Notes under the pieces: model-generated
Told to the model about the DNA's origin: nothing
Databases searched by the model: none
Seen by the model: only the letters and a program-made list of their open reading frames with translations
IMG/VR virus record: IMGVR_UViG_3300027151_000002
Coordinates: 42,735 to 106,734 of that record
Origin: a virus
Reading direction: 5' to 3' (one strand)
Length of the DNA stretch: 64,000 bases
Translations under genes and position numbers: made by a program
Part shown: positions 42,258 to 50,420 of the stretch, in pieces
Layout of the letters: each line of letters opens with the position of its first letter
Numbering within the stretch: the first letter of the stretch is position 1

Positions 42258-45200
42258 ATGCCCATCGACATTCGCGCCGAAGTCAGCTGCAGCCTTGGCA
42301 CCGTCATCAGCGGCAGCTTTGCCGACGACTACCTGCAGGGCAACGGCCTAATCAAGACCCGTGGCGAGGTGGTGCTGGACGGCACCCAAACGCCTGAGGT
42401 CGGCACTGAGGTCACCTTCACCTACGCCAAGGCAGGCGACACCTACACAGTGCCGCGTGTGCTGCGGGTGCTGAGCAGCTTTGCCGATCCATTCCGCCGC
42501 ACCACCACGGTGCAGCTGGGATGCAAGCTGACCTACCTAGAAAACCGCAAGCCGCCGGTTGAGAACCCAAGCAGCAAAGACGAGAACGCCGAAGTGCCCT
42601 GCAAGGTGTTCCTGAAGGCGACGCTGCCGATCACGGCCGAGTACGTGTTCCAGCAGTGCCTTGATGCGCTGCAGCTTGACGCCGCAAGCATCCCCCTCAC
42701 CAACAAGTTCTCGGTTGAGGAGTTCGACCTGACGCCTGGCTACATCCAGGTGATGAGCGACCTGCTGCAAAGCGAGGGCTACGCGGGCTACCTCGACAGC
42801 GAGGAAACGCTGCAGTTCTTGGACCTGACCGAAGAGGCCAGCACCGGCCCTGTAATCACTCCGGCCGATGTGGTGGACCTCGGCCCGATTGGCAGCGGTG
42901 AACTGCCAGGCGAGAGCGTGGTGGTGCGCTGGAGCAACCTGCGCCTGCTGCCTCCTGATGAGCTGTACGGCGACGAATACCTCAAGCGCAGCTGGGAGAT
43001 TGAGGAAGTCTTCGGCGCACCGTCTGAGGTCACGGTCAGCTACACAACTGATGAAGGCAACACAGTCAGCGACAGCGACGTTTTCTACCCGTACAGCTTT
43101 GCTGCCACTCGCTACGACGTGTGGGACCGCAAGATCGAGTCAATTTCCTACAACCTAGTTTCTTCAGCGGAGACAAACAACCGCTGGGCTAGTGATGCGT
43201 TCCGCAAGGGGCGTTTGTGGAACTTGCCCACCGCCCGCCTGACGCGAGAGGTTGTTGAGTACGAGAAGGCGGCTGCCGCAGCCAACAACGCCAACCTGAT
43301 GTCTGTGCAGCAGGTCGGTGGCGGCGTTAACGACATCAAGGCACAACTCGGCAGCGCAGCCGAAGCCCACACCGGCTTGGCCAATCTCTGCAAAAAAGAG
43401 GTGCCCGAGGGTGCTGATGTTGTCAAATCTCAGACGACATACAACTACTTCTCCGAGCTGGAGCTAGCGGGCAGCCTCAATATTGACACCTACATCAGCA
43501 ACAGCGGTTCGCTGGTGGAGTTTGACACCATCGCAGCCGAACTGGATTCCTTCGTGGTCGTCGAATACGAGACGGACACCAGCTCTGGCATCTCCAAGAC
43601 GATCACCAAGCGCTCGGTCTCGCGCTCGCAAACCGTGTCCGGTCAACAGGACTTAGCGACCCGCGCTCAGGAGCTTGACACTGCGAACCTGAGCAACAGC
43701 ATCAGCTCGCTGCTGGGCCTTGCTCGCCGCCAGGTGTATGTCGGTGCCGAGACCAGCCTGCACACGCAGCGTGAGTACGGCCTGCAGAAGCGGCCCAGCG
43801 AAGCGGAGCGCAATAACACCGCCAACAGCAAGCCGCAGATCAGCGAATCCAAAGCCGAAATCACCTGGATCGTTGGTAGCCCCACCAGCACAGCGGTGAC
43901 CGAGTTCACGCTGCCCTATGCGCCAGACGATGCGATCAGCTGGAACGAGACCACAGGTGAGTTCAGCAGCGAACCCAGCGATGCTGATCAGAAGGCAATG
44001 CGTTACGGCCGTGTGCAGAACGCGCTGCTGCTGGGCAACCGCAACGGCGTCAGTCTGCAGCTGGCCCCAGATCAACTGCCCAAGCGCCCCTTTGATCCGC
44101 TGTACCTGCAGGCCGGCGGCATCACCGGTGCCTACCGCGTCAACGGCACCAGCTGGGCCTTTGATGCCAACGGCATCGTGGCCTCCACCGATGCGCTGCT
44201 GTGGGGTGCGGTGAGTGCAGCCAGCGGCACCAACCTCGCCAGCAGCTGGGTTCCGTTAGTGCCTGGCACCACCAGCCTGCCGTTGCCTTACACGCCATCA
44301 CCCGGCGGCACTGACTCAGAAACCGGTGTGACCCATTCCGCTGTGATTACACCTGCTGTGGTGCTGGCGCCATACCTGGAGAGCGTCAAGGTTGAGGGCA
44401 TTAGCCGCAGCACCGTTGCGCTGACGGACTACCCGTACACCCTGGACCGTGGCACCGAGACACAGGTGGCCGTCACCAAGACAAAGCTGGTAGTGGGCAG
44501 CAAGGTGGTGGCCGACACTGCTGCGTTCACTCTCAGCGGTCAATCAGCTGGCTTTGGCTATGCCCGCAAGCTGATCGGCGGCGAAGGCAGTTTTGCTGCT
44601 ACGGGCTTTAGTGCTGGCAGCGTGCGCAGCTACGGCATTGGCACCAACGCTGGCACCTTCACGTTGAGCGGCCAAGACGTTGTACTGAAGCGCGTGTTGA
44701 CCCCGCTAACAGCTGAGCCTGGCAGCTTCGTGCTCGCCGGTCAAGACGCTACATCTAGCGGTGCTACCACGTTGAGCGCAGCTGCTGGCACTTACAGCTT
44801 CAGTGGCGAGGCAGCCAACAGCATTCGCGGCTACCGACTTGCTGGCGATACCGGTACATACGGAGCAACTGGCCAATCGGCAAATCTCGGTTTGTCAGAT
44901 CCGAACTTCAGCAGCGTGGTGTTGTTGTTGCATATGGACGGAACGAACGGCAGCACCACATTTATCGACAACAGCTCCAATGCCTTTACAGTTACAGCAT
45001 TGGCTGACGCCAAGATCAGCACAACACAAAGCAGGTTTGGTGGTGCCAGCGCAGCCTTTGATGGCACGGGCGATGCCTTGAGTCTGGCTGACAGCGAAGC
45101 GTGGAACTTAGGTGGCGGTAGCTTTACGATTGAATGCTGGCTTTACACAACTTCTACGGCGGCAAGCTTTGGCATTGCCTCTCAGCGAGGTACAGCCACG

Positions 45201-45590
45201 AGCAACCATGCTTGGAGCTTCTTGTGGTCTTTTGCTTCTGCGGCGATGCAGTTCCGTTATACAGCAACTGGCACCGCTGAGATTGCCCGAAACTGGCCGT
45301 GGACGCCTTCTGTCAATACTTGGTACCACGTTGCGGTCAGCCGCAATTCCCCGACAAACGAATGGCGCTTCTTTGTTGATGGCGTTCAAGTGGGCACGCC
45401 TCAAATCAACTCAAACACAATTTTCAATGCGGCAAAACCATTGCTGATTGGGGCTGTAAACAACAGCACCACAACGACTTCGCCAAGCTCAGTGCTTAAC
45501 GGCTACATCGACGACTTCCGCTTAACGAAAGGCGTAGCTCGTTACACAGCCAATTTCACACCACCTGCTGCAGCATTCCCAGACTTCTGA
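42258..45590 (+). CDS. Large tail-tip protein with C-terminal LamG-like lectin domain
   Basis: An 1110-residue protein. Residues 1-740 form the tail-tip body (hub-like segments 'YVFQQCLDALQLDAASIPLT', 'DLTPGYIQVMSDLLQSEGYAGYLDSEETLQF'). About 750-880 holds several 'G.FtlsGq.a' beta repeats. The last ~230 residues ('VVLLLHMDGTNGSTTFIDNS', 'GSFTIECWLYT', 'WYHVAVSRN', 'FFVDGVQVG', 'LNGYIDDFRLTKGVARYT') are a LamG/concanavalin-like domain, expected to bind cell-surface sugars. Bases from about 44880 are AT-richer than the rest, so the lectin module may be acquired. Confidence 0.75.
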   Translation: MPIDIRAEVSCSLGTVISGSFADDYLQGNGLIKTRGEVVLDGTQTPEVGTEVTFTYAKAGDTYTVPRVLRVLSSFADPFRRTTTVQLGCKLTYLENRKPPVENPSSKDENAEVPCKVFLKATLPITAEYVFQQCLDALQLDAASIPLTNKFSVEEFDLTPGYIQVMSDLLQSEGYAGYLDSEETLQFLDLTEEASTGPVITPADVVDLGPIGSGELPGESVVVRWSNLRLLPPDELYGDEYLKRSWEIEEVFGAPSEVTVSYTTDEGNTVSDSDVFYPYSFAATRYDVWDRKIESISYNLVSSAETNNRWASDAFRKGRLWNLPTARLTREVVEYEKAAAAANNANLMSVQQVGGGVNDIKAQLGSAAEAHTGLANLCKKEVPEGADVVKSQTTYNYFSELELAGSLNIDTYISNSGSLVEFDTIAAELDSFVVVEYETDTSSGISKTITKRSVSRSQTVSGQQDLATRAQELDTANLSNSISSLLGLARRQVYVGAETSLHTQREYGLQKRPSEAERNNTANSKPQISESKAEITWIVGSPTSTAVTEFTLPYAPDDAISWNETTGEFSSEPSDADQKAMRYGRVQNALLLGNRNGVSLQLAPDQLPKRPFDPLYLQAGGITGAYRVNGTSWAFDANGIVASTDALLWGAVSAASGTNLASSWVPLVPGTTSLPLPYTPSPGGTDSETGVTHSAVITPAVVLAPYLESVKVEGISRSTVALTDYPYTLDRGTETQVAVTKTKLVVGSKVVADTAAFTLSGQSAGFGYARKLIGGEGSFAATGFSAGSVRSYGIGTNAGTFTLSGQDVVLKRVLTPLTAEPGSFVLAGQDATSSGATTLSAAAGTYSFSGEAANSIRGYRLAGDTGTYGATGQSANLGLSDPNFSSVVLLLHMDGTNGSTTFIDNSSNAFTVTALADAKISTTQSRFGGASAAFDGTGDALSLADSEAWNLGGGSFTIECWLYTTSTAASFGIASQRGTATSNHAWSFLWSFASAAMQFRYTATGTAEIARNWPWTPSVNTWYHVAVSRNSPTNEWRFFVDGVQVGTPQINSNTIFNAAKPLLIGAVNNSTTTTSPSSVLNGYIDDFRLTKGVARYTANFTPPAAAFPDF

Positions 45591-45592
45591 TC

Positions 45593-45602
45593 GGCAACCT
45601 AG
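45593..45602 (+). promoter_or_regulatory. GGCAACYTAR element 6
   Basis: GGCAACCTAG, 2 nt after the tail-tip stop and 18 nt before ATG 45621. Confidence 0.6.
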
Positions 45603-45620
45603 TCCCAAAGCCCTGCGTTC

Positions 45621-46043
45621 ATGGCTGCGTTCAATAAGTTCAACAGCTTCGTGGAGGCGTTGGCCGAGAAAAAGCATGACCTTGGCGCAGACACGCTGAA
45701 GGTGATGCTCACCAACGCCGCCCCTGTGGCCACCAACGCGGTGAAGGCTGACCTGACGGAGATCAGCGCCGGCAACGGCTACACCGCTGGTGGCAACACC
45801 GCATCGGTGACGAGTTCGGCCCAGACCTCTGGCACCTACAAGCTGGTTTTGGGTGACCCGGCCACTTGGACTGCTAGCGGCGGCAGCATTGGCCCGTTCC
45901 GCTATGCCGTCCTCTACAACGACACCGCAGCCAGTGATGAGTTGATCGGCTGGTGGGATTACGGCAGCAGCATCACCCTTGCTGCAGGCGAATCGTTCGC
46001 CGTTGACTTTGATCCGACCACCGGCGTCCTGACCTTGGCCTGA
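45621..46043 (+). CDS. Tail-associated structural protein
   Basis: A 140-residue protein: 'FNKFNSFVEALAEKKHDLGA', 'LKVMLTNAAPVATNAVKADLTEI', then beta strands 'GPFRYAVLYNDTAASDELIGWWDYG' and 'GESFAVDFDPTTGVL'. This is a well-spread phage virion family of about 140 residues found near tail-fibre genes, probably a beta-sandwich decoration or adaptor. Its stop overlaps the next start. Confidence 0.65.
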   Translation: MAAFNKFNSFVEALAEKKHDLGADTLKVMLTNAAPVATNAVKADLTEISAGNGYTAGGNTASVTSSAQTSGTYKLVLGDPATWTASGGSIGPFRYAVLYNDTAASDELIGWWDYGSSITLAAGESFAVDFDPTTGVLTLA

Positions 46044-46447
46044 TGGCACTCACCCTCTCGATTAGCCAATACGAGCTGCAGCGCCAAGCCGCCTTGGCGT
46101 TTGAGGGCAAGGCGTATGAGGTGTTTCTGGCCACCAACAGCGGCAGCCTCACCAGCAACTCCACCTACACCGCATGGCAGGCGGTGGAAGTCGCTAGCGC
46201 AAACGGCTACGCCCCAGTGACCGGCACCATCGGCACCGGATCGTGGAGCGCGGGCAATGCTCGCTATGAACTGCCGTCTATCACCGCCACCTTCACCAGT
46301 AGCGGCAGCGGCTTCAGCTACGACACGATCTGCGTGCGTATCGGCACGGAGACCTACCTGCACAGCACCATTGCTGAATCGCCCAGCATCACTCTGGCCG
46401 CCGGGCAGTCCAAGTCCTACGTGATCACTTTGGTGCAGGACGACTGA
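46043..46447 (+). CDS. Tail-associated structural protein
   Basis: A 134-residue beta protein: 'LTLSISQYELQRQAALAFEG', 'YEVFLATNSGSLTSNSTYTAWQAVEV', 'ARYELPSITATFTSSGSGFSYDTICVRIG' and a 'QSKSYVITLVQDD' end. It reads as a partner of the preceding 140-residue protein (one-base overlap). Likely a fibre adaptor or decoration protein. Confidence 0.55.
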   Translation: MALTLSISQYELQRQAALAFEGKAYEVFLATNSGSLTSNSTYTAWQAVEVASANGYAPVTGTIGTGSWSAGNARYELPSITATFTSSGSGFSYDTICVRIGTETYLHSTIAESPSITLAAGQSKSYVITLVQDD

Positions 46448-46450
46448 TCC

Positions 46451-47983
46451 ATGAGCACCTACATCACGGTCGCCAGCGGCACCGGCGCTCTGGTGAACCG
46501 CGTGAAGCAGGTGCAGCAAGCCAACCGCGAGGCGCAACTGCAGCGTGAGAGCGACGCTGCGCTGCAGGCGCAAGTCACTGAGGATGCGAAAGCGCAAGCC
46601 GCGCAGACCGAGCGCCCGGTCGGCGGCAACCCAGATACCAGCATTGAACGCCGCCCTGCTGCGCAGCGGGAGCTGGGCAGCGTCATGGGCGTGGAGTACA
46701 CCACGACGGTGATTCCCAACGTCCCGCAACCCACGTTCCGTTTGACTGTCGGGCCACCAGGACAGCAGCAGACGGCACAGGCCGAAACGCTTGGCCCCAG
46801 CGGGGCAGCAGCCACCAATCAGCCCGCAGCGACTGACACCAGTAGCGGACAAGATTCGGTGCTTGGGTTCTTGATTCTGCACGACCCTCCCAACTTCTTT
46901 GGCAACGACTGGACTACGGAATACCCCTGCGGGTATTTCTTCCAGACGGGGAAAGGTGCAGCGCCTACAAGCTCTTGGGCAGAATCTAGAATCTCTAGAG
47001 TTGTCACACAGGACTACGACGACTCGGCGTACTACCTGCTGCCGATTGGAGAAGAGACGTGCATCTTTGTCTACGTCTACAGCAAGCTCAGAACCCTAAC
47101 GGTCTACGAGCGCCGGGACCGCACAGATCGCGTCTCCGTTAATCCACGCTTTACTGAGTTTGGCTGCGGCTTTCAGACAGGCACTTACTACGACCGAGAA
47201 AGCACGTTCCGCAGCGAGGACATCTTTAGCAACATTGAGGAACGCCAAGCGTATGCGGTGATGGCCTTTGTCGTCAGCCCTAAAGCGGTGCGGGTGTTGG
47301 AGGTGCCCCCTGAATTGGATGCACTGATGCGGCAGTTGCACCCGCCCATGGCGGTCAACGACACCGTAGAGGTGCTCGGCTCTTCCCAGTACACCCGTTA
47401 TGAGTTTGCGGATGTGCGAGGCCAAGTGGATCCGCAGAACTACAACGGACCGGTGACCTACGGCACAATCACAGTGCCGTACTTCAATGCAACGAAGCAC
47501 CGCGAAGGCTCACTGCACGGCAACTATGCCAGCGGCAACGACGTACTGGCTAAGCAGTTTGGCCTGGGTTATCTCAACACCGACACCCACGACGGTGACT
47601 TCTTCACCCCAGCGGTGTATCGCTTCATCCGGGCTGCGATGAACCTGAGCAGCGCCAGCACCCAGAGTTACGCCTATATGCGCAGCACCTTTTTTGGCAT
47701 TGCCCCCAAGAAGTACCTAGCCCCCTGCGCTGTTGCTGGAAGCTGCCCAGTTGACGGCAACGACGAGCCCACCACGGTGGTGTTTGACATTACCAAGACA
47801 GAGCCTGTGAATATCAGCACAGAGGTGTCTGCTGGTAGTTTCCAGCGCGGCCGCAAGTATCAGGTGCCGCTCAACGGTGCCGATCAGTATGACGTGGTGT
47901 ACGGCTGGGATTGGGATAACGCCAACTACTGCCGCCAGCAGCTGACCGCCTTGGGTTTCGCCCCTGCTGACCTCAAACCATGA
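46451..47983 (+). CDS. Large virion-associated protein of unknown function
   Basis: A 510-residue protein. The N-terminus is a charged helix (VNRVKQVQQANREAQLQRES), followed by a Gln/Ala/Pro-rich linker to about residue 140 and then a globular beta-rich region rich in Tyr and Phe ('FLILHDPPNFFGNDWTTEYP', 'DDSAYYLLPIGEETCIFVYVY'). The N-terminal 'KQVQxAxRxxQLxxE' helix recurs in the next tiny protein. Context suggests a tail-tip or spike component. No catalytic motif is visible. Confidence 0.5.
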   Translation: MSTYITVASGTGALVNRVKQVQQANREAQLQRESDAALQAQVTEDAKAQAAQTERPVGGNPDTSIERRPAAQRELGSVMGVEYTTTVIPNVPQPTFRLTVGPPGQQQTAQAETLGPSGAAATNQPAATDTSSGQDSVLGFLILHDPPNFFGNDWTTEYPCGYFFQTGKGAAPTSSWAESRISRVVTQDYDDSAYYLLPIGEETCIFVYVYSKLRTLTVYERRDRTDRVSVNPRFTEFGCGFQTGTYYDRESTFRSEDIFSNIEERQAYAVMAFVVSPKAVRVLEVPPELDALMRQLHPPMAVNDTVEVLGSSQYTRYEFADVRGQVDPQNYNGPVTYGTITVPYFNATKHREGSLHGNYASGNDVLAKQFGLGYLNTDTHDGDFFTPAVYRFIRAAMNLSSASTQSYAYMRSTFFGIAPKKYLAPCAVAGSCPVDGNDEPTTVVFDITKTEPVNISTEVSAGSFQRGRKYQVPLNGADQYDVVYGWDWDNANYCRQQLTALGFAPADLKP

Positions 47984-48105
47984 ACCAACCCACCAGCAAT
48001 CCGTTGCTTGCACGGATCAAACAAGTGCAAGCCGCTATTCGCCAAGTGCAGCTGCGCAAGGAGAAAGAGCAACGCCTCATCAATAGGGCATTAGCCTCTA
48101 AGTAA
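47980..48105 (+). CDS. Tiny helical protein echoing the N-terminus of its neighbour
   Basis: A 41-residue protein: NPLLARIKQVQAAIRQVQLR, then KEKEQRLINRALASK. It overlaps the previous stop (ATGA). Its 'RIKQVQAAIRQVQL' mirrors 'RVKQVQQANREAQL' in the 510-residue protein, so it may pair with it as a coiled coil. Confidence 0.55.
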   Translation: MNQPTSNPLLARIKQVQAAIRQVQLRKEKEQRLINRALASK

Positions 48106-48118
48106 TCACCAAAAGCCT

Positions 48119-48703
48119 ATGCCCACGCTGCCCTTTGTTCAAGCACCCGAGACACCAACCTTGCGGCGTCTTGGCACACCCGCCAGCGGGATCCTTGAGA
48201 TGCCGGTGCTGGGCGGTCTGACGGTGGGTGAATCGGCCGTGGTGAGTGAACTGCTGGCAGCAGAGCAGAGCGCCTTCGTCAAAGGTGCGCAGATCGCAGA
48301 TGCGATTGCCAAGGCAGAAGAGATCAGCATCTCCGAGGCGTTCAGCATTATTGAAAGCGCCATCAGCGGTAAGGCGCTGGAGCCCGAGGCTGAAGCGATC
48401 CGCACCCGCCACGCCGAGCAGATTGAGCAGGTGGCACGGGTGTATGCCAGCGCTGGGCAGCGCAACATGGAGGCCACCGTCACAGCCCTTATTCGTTGCC
48501 GCTGCAACCTCAGCGACTGGCGCGTAGACGACACCCGCCAGATGCACCGCGCCCTGTTCAACGCGATCTGGGCCTTGGCGCAAGAGGAGCAGGAAGCTGA
48601 GGCGATGCCGAATGAACCGCCGACGGAGGAGGAATTGGGAAAGCCGCAGCCGGCGGATGGCGCCGGAGCGAAACGGACTGGGCGCAAATCTTCTACGACC
48701 TAG
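48119..48703 (+). CDS. Frameshift gene, upstream product (tail-assembly-chaperone-like)
   Basis: A 194-residue protein, mostly helical after residue 40 ('LLAAEQSAFVKGAQIADAIA', 'ARVYASAGQRNMEATVTALI'). Near its end the codons TTG GGA AAG form GGGAAAG, the same heptamer used in lambda gpG/gpGT. Slipping by -1 there continues into the open 48643 frame. This is the arrangement of tail assembly chaperones, although it lies after the tape measure and fibres rather than before, which is unusual. Confidence 0.65.
   Translation: MPTLPFVQAPETPTLRRLGTPASGILEMPVLGGLTVGESAVVSELLAAEQSAFVKGAQIADAIAKAEEISISEAFSIIESAISGKALEPEAEAIRTRHAEQIEQVARVYASAGQRNMEATVTALIRCRCNLSDWRVDDTRQMHRALFNAIWALAQEEQEAEAMPNEPPTEEELGKPQPADGAGAKRTGRKSSTT
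48637..48643 (+). other. Slippery heptamer GGGAAAG
   Basis: In the 48119 frame it reads G GGA AAG, a textbook X XXY YYZ site; the -1 frame is open from here to 49290. Confidence 0.7.
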
Positions 48704-49290
48704 CCCACGGCTATCCGGGTCAGTTCCATCGCACCAGCTACCAGCGTGAGCTGCGCGTCGTGGTGCTGCGGGCGTGGCGTGAATTGCAGCGCATCCGCCG
48801 CGAGCAGGTGCAGCTGCAGGAGCTGCCTGTCGCTCAGCTGGCGGCGCTGCTGGCCAACGTCAACCGCGACCCCAAGAAGGGCAAGCCCTTCAGCCTGCAG
48901 GACTTCACGCTGTTTGCGGAAGAGCGCAAAGACGAAAGCGTGCTGAGCCCGGAGGTCGCGGCTGTGGCGCTAGAGCTACGCCATGAGGACAAAGCACCGC
49001 CGCTGCTGATCACCTGCTGGCCGCAGGTGCTCGCCAGCGTCAAAGACGGCGCCAAGGTGCCGAGCCCCCGTGCGCTACACAGCGACGACAATGCGGTGTG
49101 GGTGCTGGCGCCTAAGTGGGAGAGCGCCAACGTGCGCGGCGGATTGGTGCTCGTTCGTGGGCGGATCAGCGGCAGCATCACCGTGCGCGATCTCGACAAG
49201 CCACTGTTGAGCTACACCTTCAAGCTGCCTGAGCGCCCCGGTTTCGGCTGGATGGAGGCAGGCTGTCTCTTGGTTGCAACGGAAATCTAG
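48643..49290 (+). CDS. Frameshift extension (-1 frame) of the 48119 gene
   Basis: The -1 frame is blocked upstream at 48613, has no ATG, GTG or TTG before GTG 48760, yet reads as protein from the heptamer on: 'GGWRRSETDWAQIFYDLAHG', 'YPGQFHRTSYQRELRVVV'. The downstream part has 'DPKKGKPFSLQDFTLFAEE' and a beta-rich end. It is therefore best explained as the second half of a -1 fusion of about 390 residues. Independent initiation at 48760 is the alternative. Confidence 0.65.
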   Translation, partial: AAAGGWRRSETDWAQIFYDLAHGYPGQFHRTSYQRELRVVVLRAWRELQRIRREQVQLQELPVAQLAALLANVNRDPKKGKPFSLQDFTLFAEERKDESVLSPEVAAVALELRHEDKAPPLLITCWPQVLASVKDGAKVPSPRALHSDDNAVWVLAPKWESANVRGGLVLVRGRISGSITVRDLDKPLLSYTFKLPERPGFGWMEAGCLLVATEI

Positions 49291-49294
49291 GCCC

Positions 49295-49696
49295 ATGGCA
49301 ACCGTGCTCTCGTTTAGGACCGCGCTCCAGGTCACGCTGGCGTCCTACTTGGGCACCTACACCCTTGCCAACGGCAGCACCACGCCAGCCATCTCGGTGC
49401 GTGGGGCGGGTGAGAGCCTGCCGCCCAACACCACCGTCAGCGGCCTTGAGGTGGTGATCCTGCGGGAGCCGGAGCTGGTACCGGTGCGCCAGTACCAGAA
49501 AGAGCACGCCTTCAGCCGCTGGACGATTTACCTCGTCGATTGGGACGGCACCAACAGCCTGCAGGAAGTAGCTGGCAAGTTGCTCTGGGCGTACCCCGGC
49601 AGCAACGCCGTCTCGATCAACGTGCCAAGAGGCGTAGGCCCGCGTTCGCAGATGCGCGTTGACATCCAGACCGATCCCGACCTGATTGTGGGTTGA
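49295..49696 (+). CDS. Phage structural protein
   Basis: A 133-residue alpha/beta protein: 'TVLSFRTALQVTLASYLGTY', 'VSGLEVVILREPELVPVRQY', 'FSRWTIYLVDWDGTNSLQEVAGKLLWAYPG'. It resembles small tail terminator or minor tail proteins with an amphipathic start and beta-sheet core. Its ATG follows GGAAATCTAGGCCC, a relaxed version of the recurrent element. Family uncertain. Confidence 0.45.
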   Translation: MATVLSFRTALQVTLASYLGTYTLANGSTTPAISVRGAGESLPPNTTVSGLEVVILREPELVPVRQYQKEHAFSRWTIYLVDWDGTNSLQEVAGKLLWAYPGSNAVSINVPRGVGPRSQMRVDIQTDPDLIVG

Positions 49697-49727
49697 GGAA
49701 ACCTTGGTGTAGAGCTTTTTGTTGGCG

Positions 49728-50420
49728 ATGCCCGTATTTCCAGGCGCTGGTGACGCCTCTGTTCGGCTGGCGTACAAAGACGCCGGGGGTATCGTTCAGA
49801 ATGTTGATACCAACAATCCTCTGCCGGTCAACATTGGCAGCGCCACGCTCAGCGTCACTGCAGACGGCGTTGAGATCAAAAACGACACGGGCAACCCCGT
49901 ACCCGTCAGTGATGGCGCAAGCAGCCTGACTGTCGATGGCAAGGCATACCGCTCAACGGTATCCATTACCCGCCCCAGCAACACCACCGCTTACACCGCT
50001 GGTGATGTGGTTGGTGACACTGGCGGCAGCGCGATCCTGACGCTCACCAACGCCGGCCCCAGCGGTGGCTTCGTCATTGTGCAAAGCGCCTCGCTGATTT
50101 TTAGCGACAGCAGTGTTCCGAGCGGCATGGGCGCCTTCCGCGTTCATTTGTACTCAGCCAGCCCCACCGCCATCGCGGATAACGTTGCCTTTGACTTAGC
50201 GAGCGGCGAGCGGGCCACCTACATGGGCTACATCGAACTGCCCACACCGCAGGATCTCGGCAGCACGATCTACACACAGGTGGACTACCCAGGCCGCCTG
50301 CTTAAGCTCGCCGCAGCCAGCACCTCGATCTTTGCCGAGATCGAAACCCGTGGCGCTTACACCCCCGTTAGCGCCAGCACCGTTGAACTCCGCATCAACA
50401 CACTGGAGGCTGGACTCTGA
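49728..50420 (+). CDS. Virion structural protein
   Basis: A 230-residue beta-rich protein: 'FPGAGDASVRLAYKDAGGIV', 'ADGVEIKNDTGNPVPVSDGA', 'YTAGDVVGDTGGSAILTLTN' and 'PGRLLKLAAASTSIFAEIETRGAYTP'. The phrase 'VEIKNDTGNPVPVS' also occurs (VEISNDSGNPVPAS) in the left module's 829-residue protein at 9377, linking the two tail systems. The next gene overlaps its stop. Confidence 0.55.
   Translation: MPVFPGAGDASVRLAYKDAGGIVQNVDTNNPLPVNIGSATLSVTADGVEIKNDTGNPVPVSDGASSLTVDGKAYRSTVSITRPSNTTAYTAGDVVGDTGGSAILTLTNAGPSGGFVIVQSASLIFSDSSVPSGMGAFRVHLYSASPTAIADNVAFDLASGERATYMGYIELPTPQDLGSTIYTQVDYPGRLLKLAAASTSIFAEIETRGAYTPVSASTVELRINTLEAGL

Noticed and set aside
45959-46882. 307-residue open frame on the minus strand
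   Set aside because: Antisense to three well-placed structural genes, low complexity; a shadow.
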